A DNA stretch of 64,000 bases from Selenomonas sp. AE3005 (GTDB lineage: Bacteria > Bacillota > Negativicutes > Selenomonadales > Selenomonadaceae): the NCBI RefSeq assembly GCF_905233635.1, contig NZ_CAJODG010000028.1, positions 1 through 64,000 on the forward strand, given 5' to 3'. Position numbers and translations under genes: made by a program. This document shows, in pieces, positions 8,819 to 17,928 of this stretch (positions within the stretch are counted from its first letter, which is position 1; the number at the start of each line of letters is the position of its first letter). Below the pieces are notes generated by a model. It saw only the letters and a program-made list of their open reading frames with translations, made no database searches and was not told where the DNA came from.

Positions 8819-10074
8819 GCAAATTGATGATTATCGGCTGCGGCGGCGTGGCCAGTGTAGCAATCCATAAGGTATGCCAGAATGATGAGGTGTTTGACGA
8901 ACTCATGATTGCCAGCCGTACGGTGAGCAAATGTGAGGCTTTAAAAGAAAAATTACAGGGACAGACCAAGACGAAAATCACCACGGCGCAGATTGACGCT
9001 GATGATGTAGAGGCTTTGACCAAGCTGATTAAAGAATATCAGCCGGATGCCGTACTCAATGTAGCGCTGCCTTATCAGGATTTGACCATTATGGACGCCT
9101 GCCTGGCTGCCGGCGTAGATTATATAGATACGGCCAACTACGAGCCGGAAGATACGGAAGATCCGGAATGGCGTAAAATCTATGAAAAGCGCTGTAAGGA
9201 ACTGGGTTTCTCCGCTTACTTTGATTACTCCTGGCAGTGGGCTTATGAGGATAAGTTCAAACAGGCCGGCCTGACGGCGCTGCTGGGCACGGGCTTTGAC
9301 CCGGGCGTAACCTCCGTGTTTGCTGCTTATGCCAAGAAACATTACTTTGACACCATTGACACCATTGATATCCTCGACTGCAACGGCGGTGACCACGGCT
9401 ATCCGTTTGCTACGAACTTCAACCCCGAAATTAACCTGCGTGAGGTTTCCGCACCGGGCTCCTATATGGAAAACGGCAAATGGATTGAGATTCCGGCCAT
9501 GAGCATTAAGCGCGAGTATGACTTCGAGGGCGTGGGCAAGAAGGATATGTATCTCCTGCACCATGAGGAAATCGAGGCTCTCGGCCGCAATATGCCGGAA
9601 GTCAAGCGTATCCGTTTCTTCATGACCTTTGGCCAGAGCTATCTCGACCACATGCGCTGTTTGGAAAATGTGGGCATGCTCTCCACGACGCCGATTAACT
9701 ACAACGGTCAGGAAATCGTGCCGATTCAGTTCCTTAAAGCACTGCTGCCGGACCCGGCATCTTTAGGTCCGCGGACGAAGGGTAAGACGAATATCGGCTG
9801 TATCTTCACGGGCAAGAAAGACGGCAAGGAACGTTCCATCTACATTTACAATGTCTGCGACCATCAGGAATGCTATAAGGAAGTCGGCTCACAGGCTATT
9901 TCCTACACGACGGGCGTGCCGGCCATGATTGGTGCCATGCTCGTGGCTACGGGCCAGTGGAAGAAACCCGGCGTATTTACCACGGACGAGTTCGACCCGG
10001 ATCCGTACATGGAGGCTCTCAACAAATGGGGCCTGCCCTGGAAGGTCGAGGAAAATCCGGTGCTGGTGGACTAA
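8815..10074 (+). CDS. Carboxynorspermidine/carboxyspermidine dehydrogenase (saccharopine dehydrogenase family)
   Basis: A 419-residue NAD(P)H enzyme of the Lys1 family with an N-terminal Rossmann fold (IIGCGGVASVA, residues 5-15). It contains GTGFDPGVTSVFAAY near residue 160 and LDCNGGDHGYPFATNFNPE near 190, which are typical of the polyamine branch rather than lysine degradation. The family condenses aspartate semialdehyde with putrescine (or diaminopropane) to carboxyspermidine (or carboxynorspermidine). Its start overlaps the speE stop (ATGA), and the matching decarboxylase begins four bases downstream, which supports the assignment strongly. Confidence 0.93.
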   Translation: MSKLMIIGCGGVASVAIHKVCQNDEVFDELMIASRTVSKCEALKEKLQGQTKTKITTAQIDADDVEALTKLIKEYQPDAVLNVALPYQDLTIMDACLAAGVDYIDTANYEPEDTEDPEWRKIYEKRCKELGFSAYFDYSWQWAYEDKFKQAGLTALLGTGFDPGVTSVFAAYAKKHYFDTIDTIDILDCNGGDHGYPFATNFNPEINLREVSAPGSYMENGKWIEIPAMSIKREYDFEGVGKKDMYLLHHEEIEALGRNMPEVKRIRFFMTFGQSYLDHMRCLENVGMLSTTPINYNGQEIVPIQFLKALLPDPASLGPRTKGKTNIGCIFTGKKDGKERSIYIYNVCDHQECYKEVGSQAISYTTGVPAMIGAMLVATGQWKKPGVFTTDEFDPDPYMEALNKWGLPWKVEENPVLVD

Positions 10075-10077
10075 GGC

Positions 10078-11253
10078 ATGACCAGGAAAATTGACAAAGT
10101 GCCAACGCCTGCCTATGTGGTGGACGAACAGGCCTTAGAGAATAACCTGCGGATTTTGCAGCAGGTCAAAGAGGCGGCAGGCTGCAAAATCCTGCTGGCG
10201 CAGAAATGCTTTTCGATGTTTGCCGAGTATCCTTTGATTGGTAAGTATCTTGACGGCGCTACGGCCAGCGGCCTTTATGAGGCGCGCCTGGGCCATGAGG
10301 AAATGGCGGGGGAAAACCACGTGTTTTCCCCCGCTTACCGCCCGGAGGAAATTGAAGAAATTGCCGCTATCTGCGACCATGTGATTTTTAATTCCTTTTC
10401 CCAGCTGCGCCGCTTTGGTGCCAAGGTGCGGGAAATTCAGCAGGCACGCGGCATAGAACATGGCATTGGCCTGCGTATCAATCCCGAATGCTCGACACAG
10501 GACCATGATATTTATGACCCCTGTGCGCCCGGCTCGCGCTTAGGCGTTACGGCGGAGGATTTTGCCCGGGCGGTGGAAACCGCGCCGCAGCTCTGGGAAC
10601 TGCTGGACGGCCTGCACTTCCATACCCTGTGTGAGCAGAACAGCGACGCTCTGGCGGAAACGTTGCAGGCCGTAGGGCAGAAGTTTGGCTGCTGGCTCGA
10701 AAAGGATTCTATCCATTGGCTGAATATGGGCGGTGGCCATCATATCACAAGGGCTGATTATGACCGTCAGCTGCTGATTGACCTGATTAAGGGCGTCAAG
10801 GATAAGTATGACGTGGCCGTCTATTTGGAGCCGGGCGAGGCCGTGGCTCTTAATGCCGGCTATCTCATTACCGAGGTACTGGACACGGTGACAAATCACG
10901 GTGTGGATATTCTGCTGCTTGACGCGTCAGCCGCCTGTCACATGCCTGATGTGCTGGAAATGCCCTACCGGCCGCCGCTTAAGGATTCCGGCGAGGCCGG
11001 GGAGAAAGCTCATACTTACCGGCTTTCGTCCTGTACCTGCCTGGCCGGGGATATCATTGGCGATTATTCTTTTGACAGGTCAATTAAGCCGGGGGACAGA
11101 CTATATTTTGAGGATATGGCCATCTATTCCATGGTCAAGAATAATACCTTCAACGGCATGGCCCTGCCCTCTATCTGGAAGATGGATGCCAGCGGTGAAT
11201 GCACGCTGGTCAGGAAGTTTGGCTATAAAGATTTTAAGGAACGATTGTCATGA
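10078..11253 (+). CDS. nspC: Carboxynorspermidine/carboxyspermidine decarboxylase
   Basis: A 391-residue PLP enzyme of the alanine-racemase fold III group. It decarboxylates the product of the preceding dehydrogenase to spermidine or norspermidine. The PLP lysine lies in LLAQKCFSMF at about residue 43. The HFHTLCEQ motif (near 179), the MGGGHHITR glycine loop (near 222), LEPGEA near 252, and the SCTCLAGD active-site cysteine region near 317 are all present. It is translationally close to the genes on both sides and overlaps the aguA start. Confidence 0.95.
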   Translation: MTRKIDKVPTPAYVVDEQALENNLRILQQVKEAAGCKILLAQKCFSMFAEYPLIGKYLDGATASGLYEARLGHEEMAGENHVFSPAYRPEEIEEIAAICDHVIFNSFSQLRRFGAKVREIQQARGIEHGIGLRINPECSTQDHDIYDPCAPGSRLGVTAEDFARAVETAPQLWELLDGLHFHTLCEQNSDALAETLQAVGQKFGCWLEKDSIHWLNMGGGHHITRADYDRQLLIDLIKGVKDKYDVAVYLEPGEAVALNAGYLITEVLDTVTNHGVDILLLDASAACHMPDVLEMPYRPPLKDSGEAGEKAHTYRLSSCTCLAGDIIGDYSFDRSIKPGDRLYFEDMAIYSMVKNNTFNGMALPSIWKMDASGECTLVRKFGYKDFKERLS

Positions 11254-12359
11254 TGATTACAGGCAGCACACCTAAAGCAGATGGTTTTTATATGCCGGCG
11301 GAGTTTGCGCCGCATGCCGGGACATTTTTGATATGGCCTGTACGGCCCGGTTCCTGGACAAATAATGGGGCCGATGTGCAGCCGGTTTTTGTGGAGCTTA
11401 TTCGCGAGATTGCGGCGGTGGAAGAACTTTACTTGCTCGTAGGTTCGCAGCACCGCGCTCAGGCTGAGGCTATGCTGAAAGACCTGCCACAGGAACATAT
11501 CCATTATCTGGATATTCCCACGGACGACGCCTGGGCCAGAGATATGGGGCCTACCTATGTCGTTGACGGCCAGGGGCGGCGCCGGGGCATTAACTGGCGA
11601 TTTAATGCCTGGGGCGGTGATTTTGACGGCCTTTACCCGGATTATGCGCAGGACGATGCGGCGGCGCCGCAGATGTGCGCGGCTCTCGGTGATGATATCT
11701 ATGACGCCGGTGATTTTGTGCTCGAAGGCGGTTCCCTTCATGTGGACGGCGAGGGGACCGTGGTCGTGACGGAAACGTGCCTGCTCTCGCAGGGGCGCAA
11801 TCCTAATTTGTCCAAGGCGCAGATTGAAAAAAAATTGTGCCATTATCTGGGCGCCGAAAAAGTAATCTGGCTGCCTCGGGGCATTTATAACGATGAAACC
11901 AACGAGCATGTGGATAATGTCTTTGCCTTTGTAAAGCCCGGTGAAGTCCTGCTGGCCTGGACGGAGGATGAATCTGACCCGCAGTATGCGCTAAGCATGG
12001 CGGATTTTGAGGTATTGGAACAGGCCGTGGACGCTAAGGGACGCCCGTTTAAGATTCATAAACTGCCCATTCCGCAAAAGCCGGTCTGCATTAGCGAGCA
12101 GGAGGCCGTAAGTTTCACCTTTGCAGAGGGGGAGGACAGGCGTGAACCCGGGGAACGACTGGCGGCCAGCTATGTTAATTTTTATCTTTGCAATGGCAAG
12201 GTCATTGTACCGCAGTTCGGTGATGTGATGGACGCCGAGGCGCGGCGTATCTTAGGGGAGTGTTTCCCGGAACGCCAGGTCGTGCCCCTGCCGGCCCGGG
12301 CGGTTATTGTCGGCGGCGGCAATTTCCACTGCCTGACACAGCAGATACCAAGCCTTTAG
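11250..12359 (+). CDS. aguA: Agmatine deiminase
   Basis: Hydrolyses agmatine to N-carbamoylputrescine and ammonia. The 369-residue product has the pentein fold and the family signatures: PAEFAPHAGTFLIWP near the N-terminus, DAWARDMGPTYVV near residue 94, NAWGGDFDGLYPDY near 120, and the terminal GGGNFHCLTQQIP with the nucleophile Cys361. The start overlaps the stop of nspC. With aguB next, the arginine-agmatine-putrescine route is complete in this operon. Confidence 0.97.
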   Translation: MMITGSTPKADGFYMPAEFAPHAGTFLIWPVRPGSWTNNGADVQPVFVELIREIAAVEELYLLVGSQHRAQAEAMLKDLPQEHIHYLDIPTDDAWARDMGPTYVVDGQGRRRGINWRFNAWGGDFDGLYPDYAQDDAAAPQMCAALGDDIYDAGDFVLEGGSLHVDGEGTVVVTETCLLSQGRNPNLSKAQIEKKLCHYLGAEKVIWLPRGIYNDETNEHVDNVFAFVKPGEVLLAWTEDESDPQYALSMADFEVLEQAVDAKGRPFKIHKLPIPQKPVCISEQEAVSFTFAEGEDRREPGERLAASYVNFYLCNGKVIVPQFGDVMDAEARRILGECFPERQVVPLPARAVIVGGGNFHCLTQQIPSL

Positions 12360-12383
12360 GGGCACAGAAAACGAGGTGACAAA

Positions 12384-13259
12384 ATGCGCAATGTAACTGT
12401 AGCCGCCGTTCAAATGCAGATGTCGGCAAGTGTGCGTGAGAATATCGAAAAGGCTGATAAATTGGTGCGCGAGGCGGCCGGACGTGGGGCACAGATTATC
12501 CTGCTGCCGGAACTCTTTGAACGGCCGTATTTCTGTCAGGAACGGCAGTATGATTTCTATGATTATGCCACATCCGTAGAGGATAATCCGGCGGTTCGCC
12601 ATTTCCAGCCTATCGCCCAAGAACTGGCCGTGGCTATGCCCATCAGTTTTTATGAGAAGGACGGCACGCGCCTTTTTAACAGCATTGCCATGCTGGACGC
12701 TGACGGCAGCGTTTTGGGTGTATACCGCAAGACACATATTCCCGATGACCATTACTATCAGGAAAAATTCTACTTCACACCGGGCAATACCGGTTTTAAG
12801 GTCTGGGATACACGCTATGGCAAGGTAGGCGTAGGTATTTGCTGGGACCAGTGGTTCCCCGAGGCGGCCCGGGCGATGGCCCTGCAGGGGGCAGAAATTC
12901 TGCTCTATCCCACGGCTATCGGCTCGGAGCCCATACTGGAAACGGACAGCATGCCGCATTGGCGGCGTTGTATGCAGGGGCATGCCGGCTCCAACCTGCT
13001 GCCGGTGGTGGCGGCTAACCGCATTGGTGTGGAAACGGTGGAACCATGTGCGGAAAACGGCGGCCAGCAGTCAAGCCTGAACTTTTACGGCTCGTCCTTT
13101 ATCACGGATAATACCGGCGCAATCATCACTGAGGCCGGCCGCACAGAGGAAGCGGTGCTGACGGCTAGTTTTGACCTTGGCCAGTATGCAAAGGATCGTA
13201 TGAGCTGGGGGCTGTTCCGTGACCGCCGCCCGGAAATGTACAACGAAATAGTAAGGTGA
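12384..13259 (+). CDS. aguB: N-carbamoylputrescine amidase
   Basis: Hydrolyses N-carbamoylputrescine to putrescine, CO2 and ammonia. It is a 291-residue nitrilase-superfamily enzyme with the full catalytic triad visible: Glu43 (LLPELFE), Lys116 (YRKTHIPDD) and Cys153 (GVGICWDQWFPE). It is the last gene of the operon, 24 bases after aguA, and a hairpin follows it. Together with the upstream genes it supplies putrescine for the two aminopropyl/carboxyspermidine branches. Confidence 0.97.
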   Translation: MRNVTVAAVQMQMSASVRENIEKADKLVREAAGRGAQIILLPELFERPYFCQERQYDFYDYATSVEDNPAVRHFQPIAQELAVAMPISFYEKDGTRLFNSIAMLDADGSVLGVYRKTHIPDDHYYQEKFYFTPGNTGFKVWDTRYGKVGVGICWDQWFPEAARAMALQGAEILLYPTAIGSEPILETDSMPHWRRCMQGHAGSNLLPVVAANRIGVETVEPCAENGGQQSSLNFYGSSFITDNTGAIITEAGRTEEAVLTASFDLGQYAKDRMSWGLFRDRRPEMYNEIVR

Positions 13260-13263
13260 AAAG

Positions 13264-13312
13264 ACAACAGGGCTGAGGTACGTTTACGAACGTGCGGCAG
13301 CCCTGTTATGTT
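13264..13312 (+). terminator. Terminator of the polyamine operon
   Basis: Perfect arms AACAGGGCTG / CAGCCCTGTT enclose a second small palindrome (ACGTTTACGAACGT). The T run after it is weak, so termination may be partly factor-dependent. Confidence 0.65.
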
Positions 13313-13383
13313 TTGAGAAAAGAGGGCAAATATGGTATAGTAGATAGTATGTGTGCAGGGAAATGACGAATGAGGTGTAGAGG

Positions 13384-16300
13384 GTGCAGTTAAAACGGTT
13401 GGAGGCTTATGGCTTTAAGTCATTTGCTGACAAGATAACAATAGATTTTGACCAGGGGATAACGGCTATCGTCGGGCCTAACGGCAGTGGCAAGAGCAAT
13501 ATTACAGACGCCATTCGCTGGGTATTAGGTGAGCAGAATGTCCGCAATTTGCGTGGGACGAAGGCCGAGGATATTATCTTCACTGGTTCGGCCTCCCGTA
13601 AAGCTCTGGGCGTGGCCGAAGTTACGCTGGTGTTTGCCAATGACGGCACCCTGCCGGTGGATTTCCGCGAGGTTATGGTGACGCGCCGGTTGTACCGTAG
13701 CGGCGAGAGTGAGTTTTATATCAATCGTTCGCGGTGCCGGCTGAAAGATATTTACAATCTCTTTGCCGACACGGGTATTGGCCATGATGGCATGAGTATT
13801 ATCGGGCAGAACCGCATTGATGATATTCTGAACAGCCGCCCGGAAGAGCGCCGGGCGTTCTTTGAGGAAACGGCCGGTATCACCAAGTACCGCAACCGCA
13901 AACGTGAGTCCGTGCGGAAACTCACCGATACGGAGAACAACCTTGTCCGCGTGCAGGATATTATCCATGAAATCGAAAACCAGCTGGAACCCCTGGCGCG
14001 GCATGCGGAAAAAACCAGAATTTATAACGGGCTCCACGAGGAGTACCAGCGTTATAAGCTGACGAAACTGGCGCAGGATTACGCACGGGAGGCTGGACAA
14101 AAGCAGGCTAATGACGGAAAACTCACCCAGCTGCAGGACGAGGTCATTGCGGCTGAGGCGAAAGTCCAGTCTTTGGCGGCAGAAAAAGAACGTCTCAATA
14201 AAGAGATAATCGACCTGGAAAATGCCATGCAGGCACAGGCCGAAAAAAATGAGTCCCTGCGGCAGAAGATGGCGGTGGCCGACCAGGAGGCGGCCAAGCT
14301 GCAGGAACGTCAGGACCAGAGTGACGGTATCAGGGACCGCATTCTGGAACGCCGGCAGGAACTTAATCACGAAATCGCTGAGGCTATAGCGGAGATGACG
14401 CGTCTGGCCGAACAGGAAAAGCAGCAAAAGCAGGACCTGGCCTTGCTCGATGAATTTCTGACCAAGGAACAGGCCAAGCAGAAGGACTATAGTCAGCGTA
14501 TTCGGACGCTGGAAGAACAGAGCCAGGCTGTCAATAAGGAAAAAGAGGCCCAATTTGCCGTCTGGACGGCTAAGCAGCAGGAACTGGCACTGGCTGAGCG
14601 CGACCTGGAAAATGGCGCTGATGGGCAGGAGGGCCGGGAAAGCGAATTGCAGCAGGCCAGGGAAAAACTGCAGCAGTGGCAAAAACTGCAGGCCGAACTG
14701 CAGGAATCACTCGAGGCTGAGGCCGACAATGCCCGTAAATGCCGGGAGCAGCTGCAGGCGGCCCAGCAGGCCAGGTCTACGGCGGAAAACGAGCTGCGGT
14801 CTGCTCGCGACAAGGCCAGTGACCTTGCCAGCCGGCTGAAGAACACGGAAAACAAGCTGCAATTCTTAACCCGTATGCAGCAGGCTTATGAAGGCTTTGG
14901 CAAGGCGGTAAAAGCCGTGCTGAAAAGCCAGGAAAAATGGCGCAGCGGCGTGGCTGGGGCGGTGGCAGAACTCATTGATGTGCCCCGTGATTATGTGACG
15001 GCTATCGAAATTGCCCTGGGCGGCAATATGCAGAATATCGTCACGGCCGATACGGACACGGCGAAGGCGGCTATTGCTTTCCTTAAACGTGAAAAGCAGG
15101 GACGCGTTACCTTCCTGCCATTGTCCACATTGGTGGTCCGCCAGCCGCAGAATCTTAATTCCCGTATGCCGGGGATTATCGGCTGGGCTAATACGCTTGT
15201 GAAAACCGAAACGCGGTATCAAAAGGCCGTAGATTTCCTGTTATCGCGTACGCTGGTGGTGGATAACCTCGACAATGCCCTGGCTCTGGCCAAGGAACAG
15301 GGCTACCGCTTGCGGATTGTCACCCTTTCCGGGGAATTACTTAATCCCGGCGGTTCCCTTTCCGGCGGCAGCCGGGGACACCAGGAGGCCAGCTATCTTA
15401 ACCGCAGCGGGGAAATAGCTGATTTGCAGGCCCGGCAGGTGACACTGCAGCAACAGCTGGCGGCCAGCGGCCAGGAATGTCAGGCCAGGCAGGCAGCGGT
15501 GCAGACAGCCGAGGAAGATTTGCTGTCGGCCCGGGAAAACTTGCAGCAGGCGGATATCCATCAGGCCGAGTTAAAGACCAGTCTGGCCCGTCTGGGCGAA
15601 AATCTGACAAGTCAGGAAAAGCTCGTAACTGATTTGGAAACGGCGATGGCTGCCCTGCAGGCCTCGTTTGCCAAACTGCAGGAAAAGAAGGTTATGGCCA
15701 AACGGGCGGCGGCTGAGGCGGAAAAGAAATACGAGGAACTCAGCAAGGCGGCCGAGGAGGCACAGCTGAACCTGGAGGATTTGGAACAGGACGCCGATGA
15801 TTTGGCGGCCTATATCCATGACCGGGAAGTCAAACGGGCAACGCTCGAGCAGGAGGCTTTAAACAGCCGTCAATTCCTGCTGCTGCGTACCAAAGCCAAG
15901 GAAAACAGTGAACAGAGCCTGCGGGAAAACGAGCGTGAGGAGCAGGAACTGGAAAAAAGCCTCGTGGACAGCACGCAGCGCTTGCAGGAACTGGCTGACC
16001 AGCAGAAAGGCCTGCAGGAAGTTTATGACGCCGGGCAGGAGGCTCATACGGCCATCTACAATGAACGTATGGACAAGCTGACGGCCAATCAGAAAAACGA
16101 TAAAGAGGCTCACAACGCCGCACAGGCCCTCAACCGTCTGCAGGCTGAGGTGCAAAAGCTGGCGGTGCTGGACAATAAACTGCAAATGCACATTGAGAGC
16201 CTGCAGGAGGATATCCTGTCAGAATACGGCCTGACGCCGGAACGGGCGGCCGAGGAGGCCATGGACGCCGAGCCGGGGGATATCAAGACGAATATGCAGC

Positions 16301-16926
16301 GTCTGGAGCACAAGCTGAAGGAATTGGGACCGGTCAATCCCAACGCGCTGGAAGAATATGAAGAACTTTCCCAGCGTCATGATTTTATGCAGAAACAGGC
16401 AGGCGACCTTAATAGTGCCAAGGAGGATTTGGAACGGATTCTGGCGGAAATGGACGAGGCCATGACCAAGCAGTTCAAGGAGGCCTTTGCCCAGATTCAG
16501 GTGTACTTTGCCGATATCTTTGTGCGCCTCTTTGGCGGCGGCAAGGCCGAGCTGAAACTGCTTGATGAAGATGATGTGTTGAACACCGGCGTGGACATTC
16601 TCGTTACCCTGCCACAGAAGAAACGGCAGAACCTGTCAGCCCTGTCCGGTGGTGAACGTGCGCTGACGGTTATCGCCCTGCTCTTTTCCTTCCTGCGCTA
16701 CCGGCCGTCGCCGTTCTCGGTGCTCGACGAAATTGACGCGCCGCTCGATGAGGCCAATGTCGTGCGCTTTGGCTCCTTCCTGAAGGAATTTGCCGACAAC
16801 ACCCAGTTTATCGTGGTAACCCATCGTAAGGGCACGATGGAGGCGGTGGACACCTTGTATGGTGTCACCATTGAAGACGCCGGTGTATCAAAGATATTAT
16901 CAGTGAAAATAGACGACGTAGAATAG
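13384..16926 (+). CDS. smc: Chromosome partition protein SMC
   Basis: The 1180-residue ATPase that forms the bacterial condensin core with ScpA and ScpB. The N-terminal Walker A is GPNGSGKSN (31-39). Two long coiled-coil arms rich in Glu, Gln, Lys and Ala flank a hinge at roughly residues 495-665 (GFGKAVKAVLKS to GGSLSGGS). The C-terminal head has the ABC signature LSGGERALT and Walker B SVLDEIDAPLDEANV. GTG is the start, preceded by GAGGTGTAGAGG. ftsY follows after 10 bases, the usual smc-ftsY arrangement of Firmicutes. Confidence 0.98.
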   Translation: MQLKRLEAYGFKSFADKITIDFDQGITAIVGPNGSGKSNITDAIRWVLGEQNVRNLRGTKAEDIIFTGSASRKALGVAEVTLVFANDGTLPVDFREVMVTRRLYRSGESEFYINRSRCRLKDIYNLFADTGIGHDGMSIIGQNRIDDILNSRPEERRAFFEETAGITKYRNRKRESVRKLTDTENNLVRVQDIIHEIENQLEPLARHAEKTRIYNGLHEEYQRYKLTKLAQDYAREAGQKQANDGKLTQLQDEVIAAEAKVQSLAAEKERLNKEIIDLENAMQAQAEKNESLRQKMAVADQEAAKLQERQDQSDGIRDRILERRQELNHEIAEAIAEMTRLAEQEKQQKQDLALLDEFLTKEQAKQKDYSQRIRTLEEQSQAVNKEKEAQFAVWTAKQQELALAERDLENGADGQEGRESELQQAREKLQQWQKLQAELQESLEAEADNARKCREQLQAAQQARSTAENELRSARDKASDLASRLKNTENKLQFLTRMQQAYEGFGKAVKAVLKSQEKWRSGVAGAVAELIDVPRDYVTAIEIALGGNMQNIVTADTDTAKAAIAFLKREKQGRVTFLPLSTLVVRQPQNLNSRMPGIIGWANTLVKTETRYQKAVDFLLSRTLVVDNLDNALALAKEQGYRLRIVTLSGELLNPGGSLSGGSRGHQEASYLNRSGEIADLQARQVTLQQQLAASGQECQARQAAVQTAEEDLLSARENLQQADIHQAELKTSLARLGENLTSQEKLVTDLETAMAALQASFAKLQEKKVMAKRAAAEAEKKYEELSKAAEEAQLNLEDLEQDADDLAAYIHDREVKRATLEQEALNSRQFLLLRTKAKENSEQSLRENEREEQELEKSLVDSTQRLQELADQQKGLQEVYDAGQEAHTAIYNERMDKLTANQKNDKEAHNAAQALNRLQAEVQKLAVLDNKLQMHIESLQEDILSEYGLTPERAAEEAMDAEPGDIKTNMQRLEHKLKELGPVNPNALEEYEELSQRHDFMQKQAGDLNSAKEDLERILAEMDEAMTKQFKEAFAQIQVYFADIFVRLFGGGKAELKLLDEDDVLNTGVDILVTLPQKKRQNLSALSGGERALTVIALLFSFLRYRPSPFSVLDEIDAPLDEANVVRFGSFLKEFADNTQFIVVTHRKGTMEAVDTLYGVTIEDAGVSKILSVKIDDVE

Positions 16927-16936
16927 GAGTTTAGCT

Positions 16937-17854
16937 ATGGGATTTTTTGACAAATTAAAAAAGGGCCTGAATAAGACCAGGGAAAACCTGACCACGAAAA
17001 TTGAAAAGCTGGTTATTGGTTATGCCGATATCGATGATGATTTCCTCGATGAGCTGGAAGAAACCCTGATTATGGCCGACGTGGGCGTGCAGACTACGGA
17101 AAAACTGATGACCGCTGTACGCAAGGGCATTAAGAAAAAGGAAATCAACAGCCCCGAAGATTTAAAACCGTTTTTGGAAAAGGAAATTGCCGCTATTCTT
17201 ACGGCGGGGGAAGATAACACCCGGACGGCTGCCGAAGGCCCTACGGTACTGCTGGTAATCGGTGTCAATGGTGCCGGCAAGACCACGACGATTGGCAAGC
17301 TCGCCGCTTATTACAAGGAGCAGGGCAAGAGTGTCATGCTGGCAGCTGCCGATACCTTCCGTGCGGCGGCTATTGACCAGCTGGAAGTCTGGGCCGGCCG
17401 CAGCGGTGCCCAGCTCATCAAGCATGAAGAAGGTTCTGACCCGGCAGCTGTGGCTTATGACGCTGTTAAGGCGGCTGTGGCCCGTAACATCGACATGCTT
17501 ATCATCGACACGGCCGGCCGCCTGCAAAATAAGTCCAACCTCATGCAGGAACTGGAAAAAATCAATCGTGTTATTGGCCGGGAAATCAAAGGCGCACCGC
17601 ATGAAACCCTGCTGGTGCTGGACGCAACTACAGGCCAGAACGCCATCAGCCAGGCAGAACTCTTTACCAAGGCGGCACCGATTTCCGGGGTAGTGCTGAC
17701 TAAATTGGACGGCACGGCCAAGGGTGGTGTGGTCATCGGTATCAAGAGCCAGCTGTCCATGCCAGTTAAATGGATTGGCGTAGGCGAGGGTGTGGAAGAT
17801 TTGCGCCCCTTCGTGGCCGAGGACTTTGCCAAGGCCCTGTTCGCCAAGGAATAA
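16937..17854 (+). CDS. ftsY: Signal recognition particle receptor FtsY
   Basis: GTPase that docks SRP-ribosome complexes at the membrane for cotranslational insertion. The 305-residue short form lacks the long acidic N-terminal domain of enterobacteria. An N domain (helical) leads to the G domain with [15 protein letters not shown] near residue 108, DTFRAAA near 137, DTAGRLQNK near 190 and [10 protein letters not shown] near 255, plus the C-terminal [17 protein letters not shown] precedes the ATG. It ends at a terminator shared with the convergent guaB gene. Confidence 0.98.
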   Translation: MGFFDKLKKGLNKTRENLTTKIEKLVIGYADIDDDFLDELEETLIMADVGVQTTEKLMTAVRKGIKKKEINSPEDLKPFLEKEIAAILTAGEDNTRTAAEGPTVLLVIGVNGAGKTTTIGKLAAYYKEQGKSVMLAAADTFRAAAIDQLEVWAGRSGAQLIKHEEGSDPAAVAYDAVKAAVARNIDMLIIDTAGRLQNKSNLMQELEKINRVIGREIKGAPHETLLVLDATTGQNAISQAELFTKAAPISGVVLTKLDGTAKGGVVIGIKSQLSMPVKWIGVGEGVEDLRPFVAEDFAKALFAKE

Positions 17855-17866
17855 AATACGCAAAGA

Positions 17867-17903
17867 AAAAATCCGCTGAGCATTTAGCTCAGCGGATTTT
17901 TGT
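17867..17903. terminator. Bidirectional terminator between ftsY and guaB
   Basis: A perfect stem AAAATCCGCTGAGC / GCTCAGCGGATTTT gives a T run on either strand, so it can serve both convergent genes. Confidence 0.92.
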
Positions 17904-17928
17904 TGTCGCTATAAGGTGTTATCAGGGA

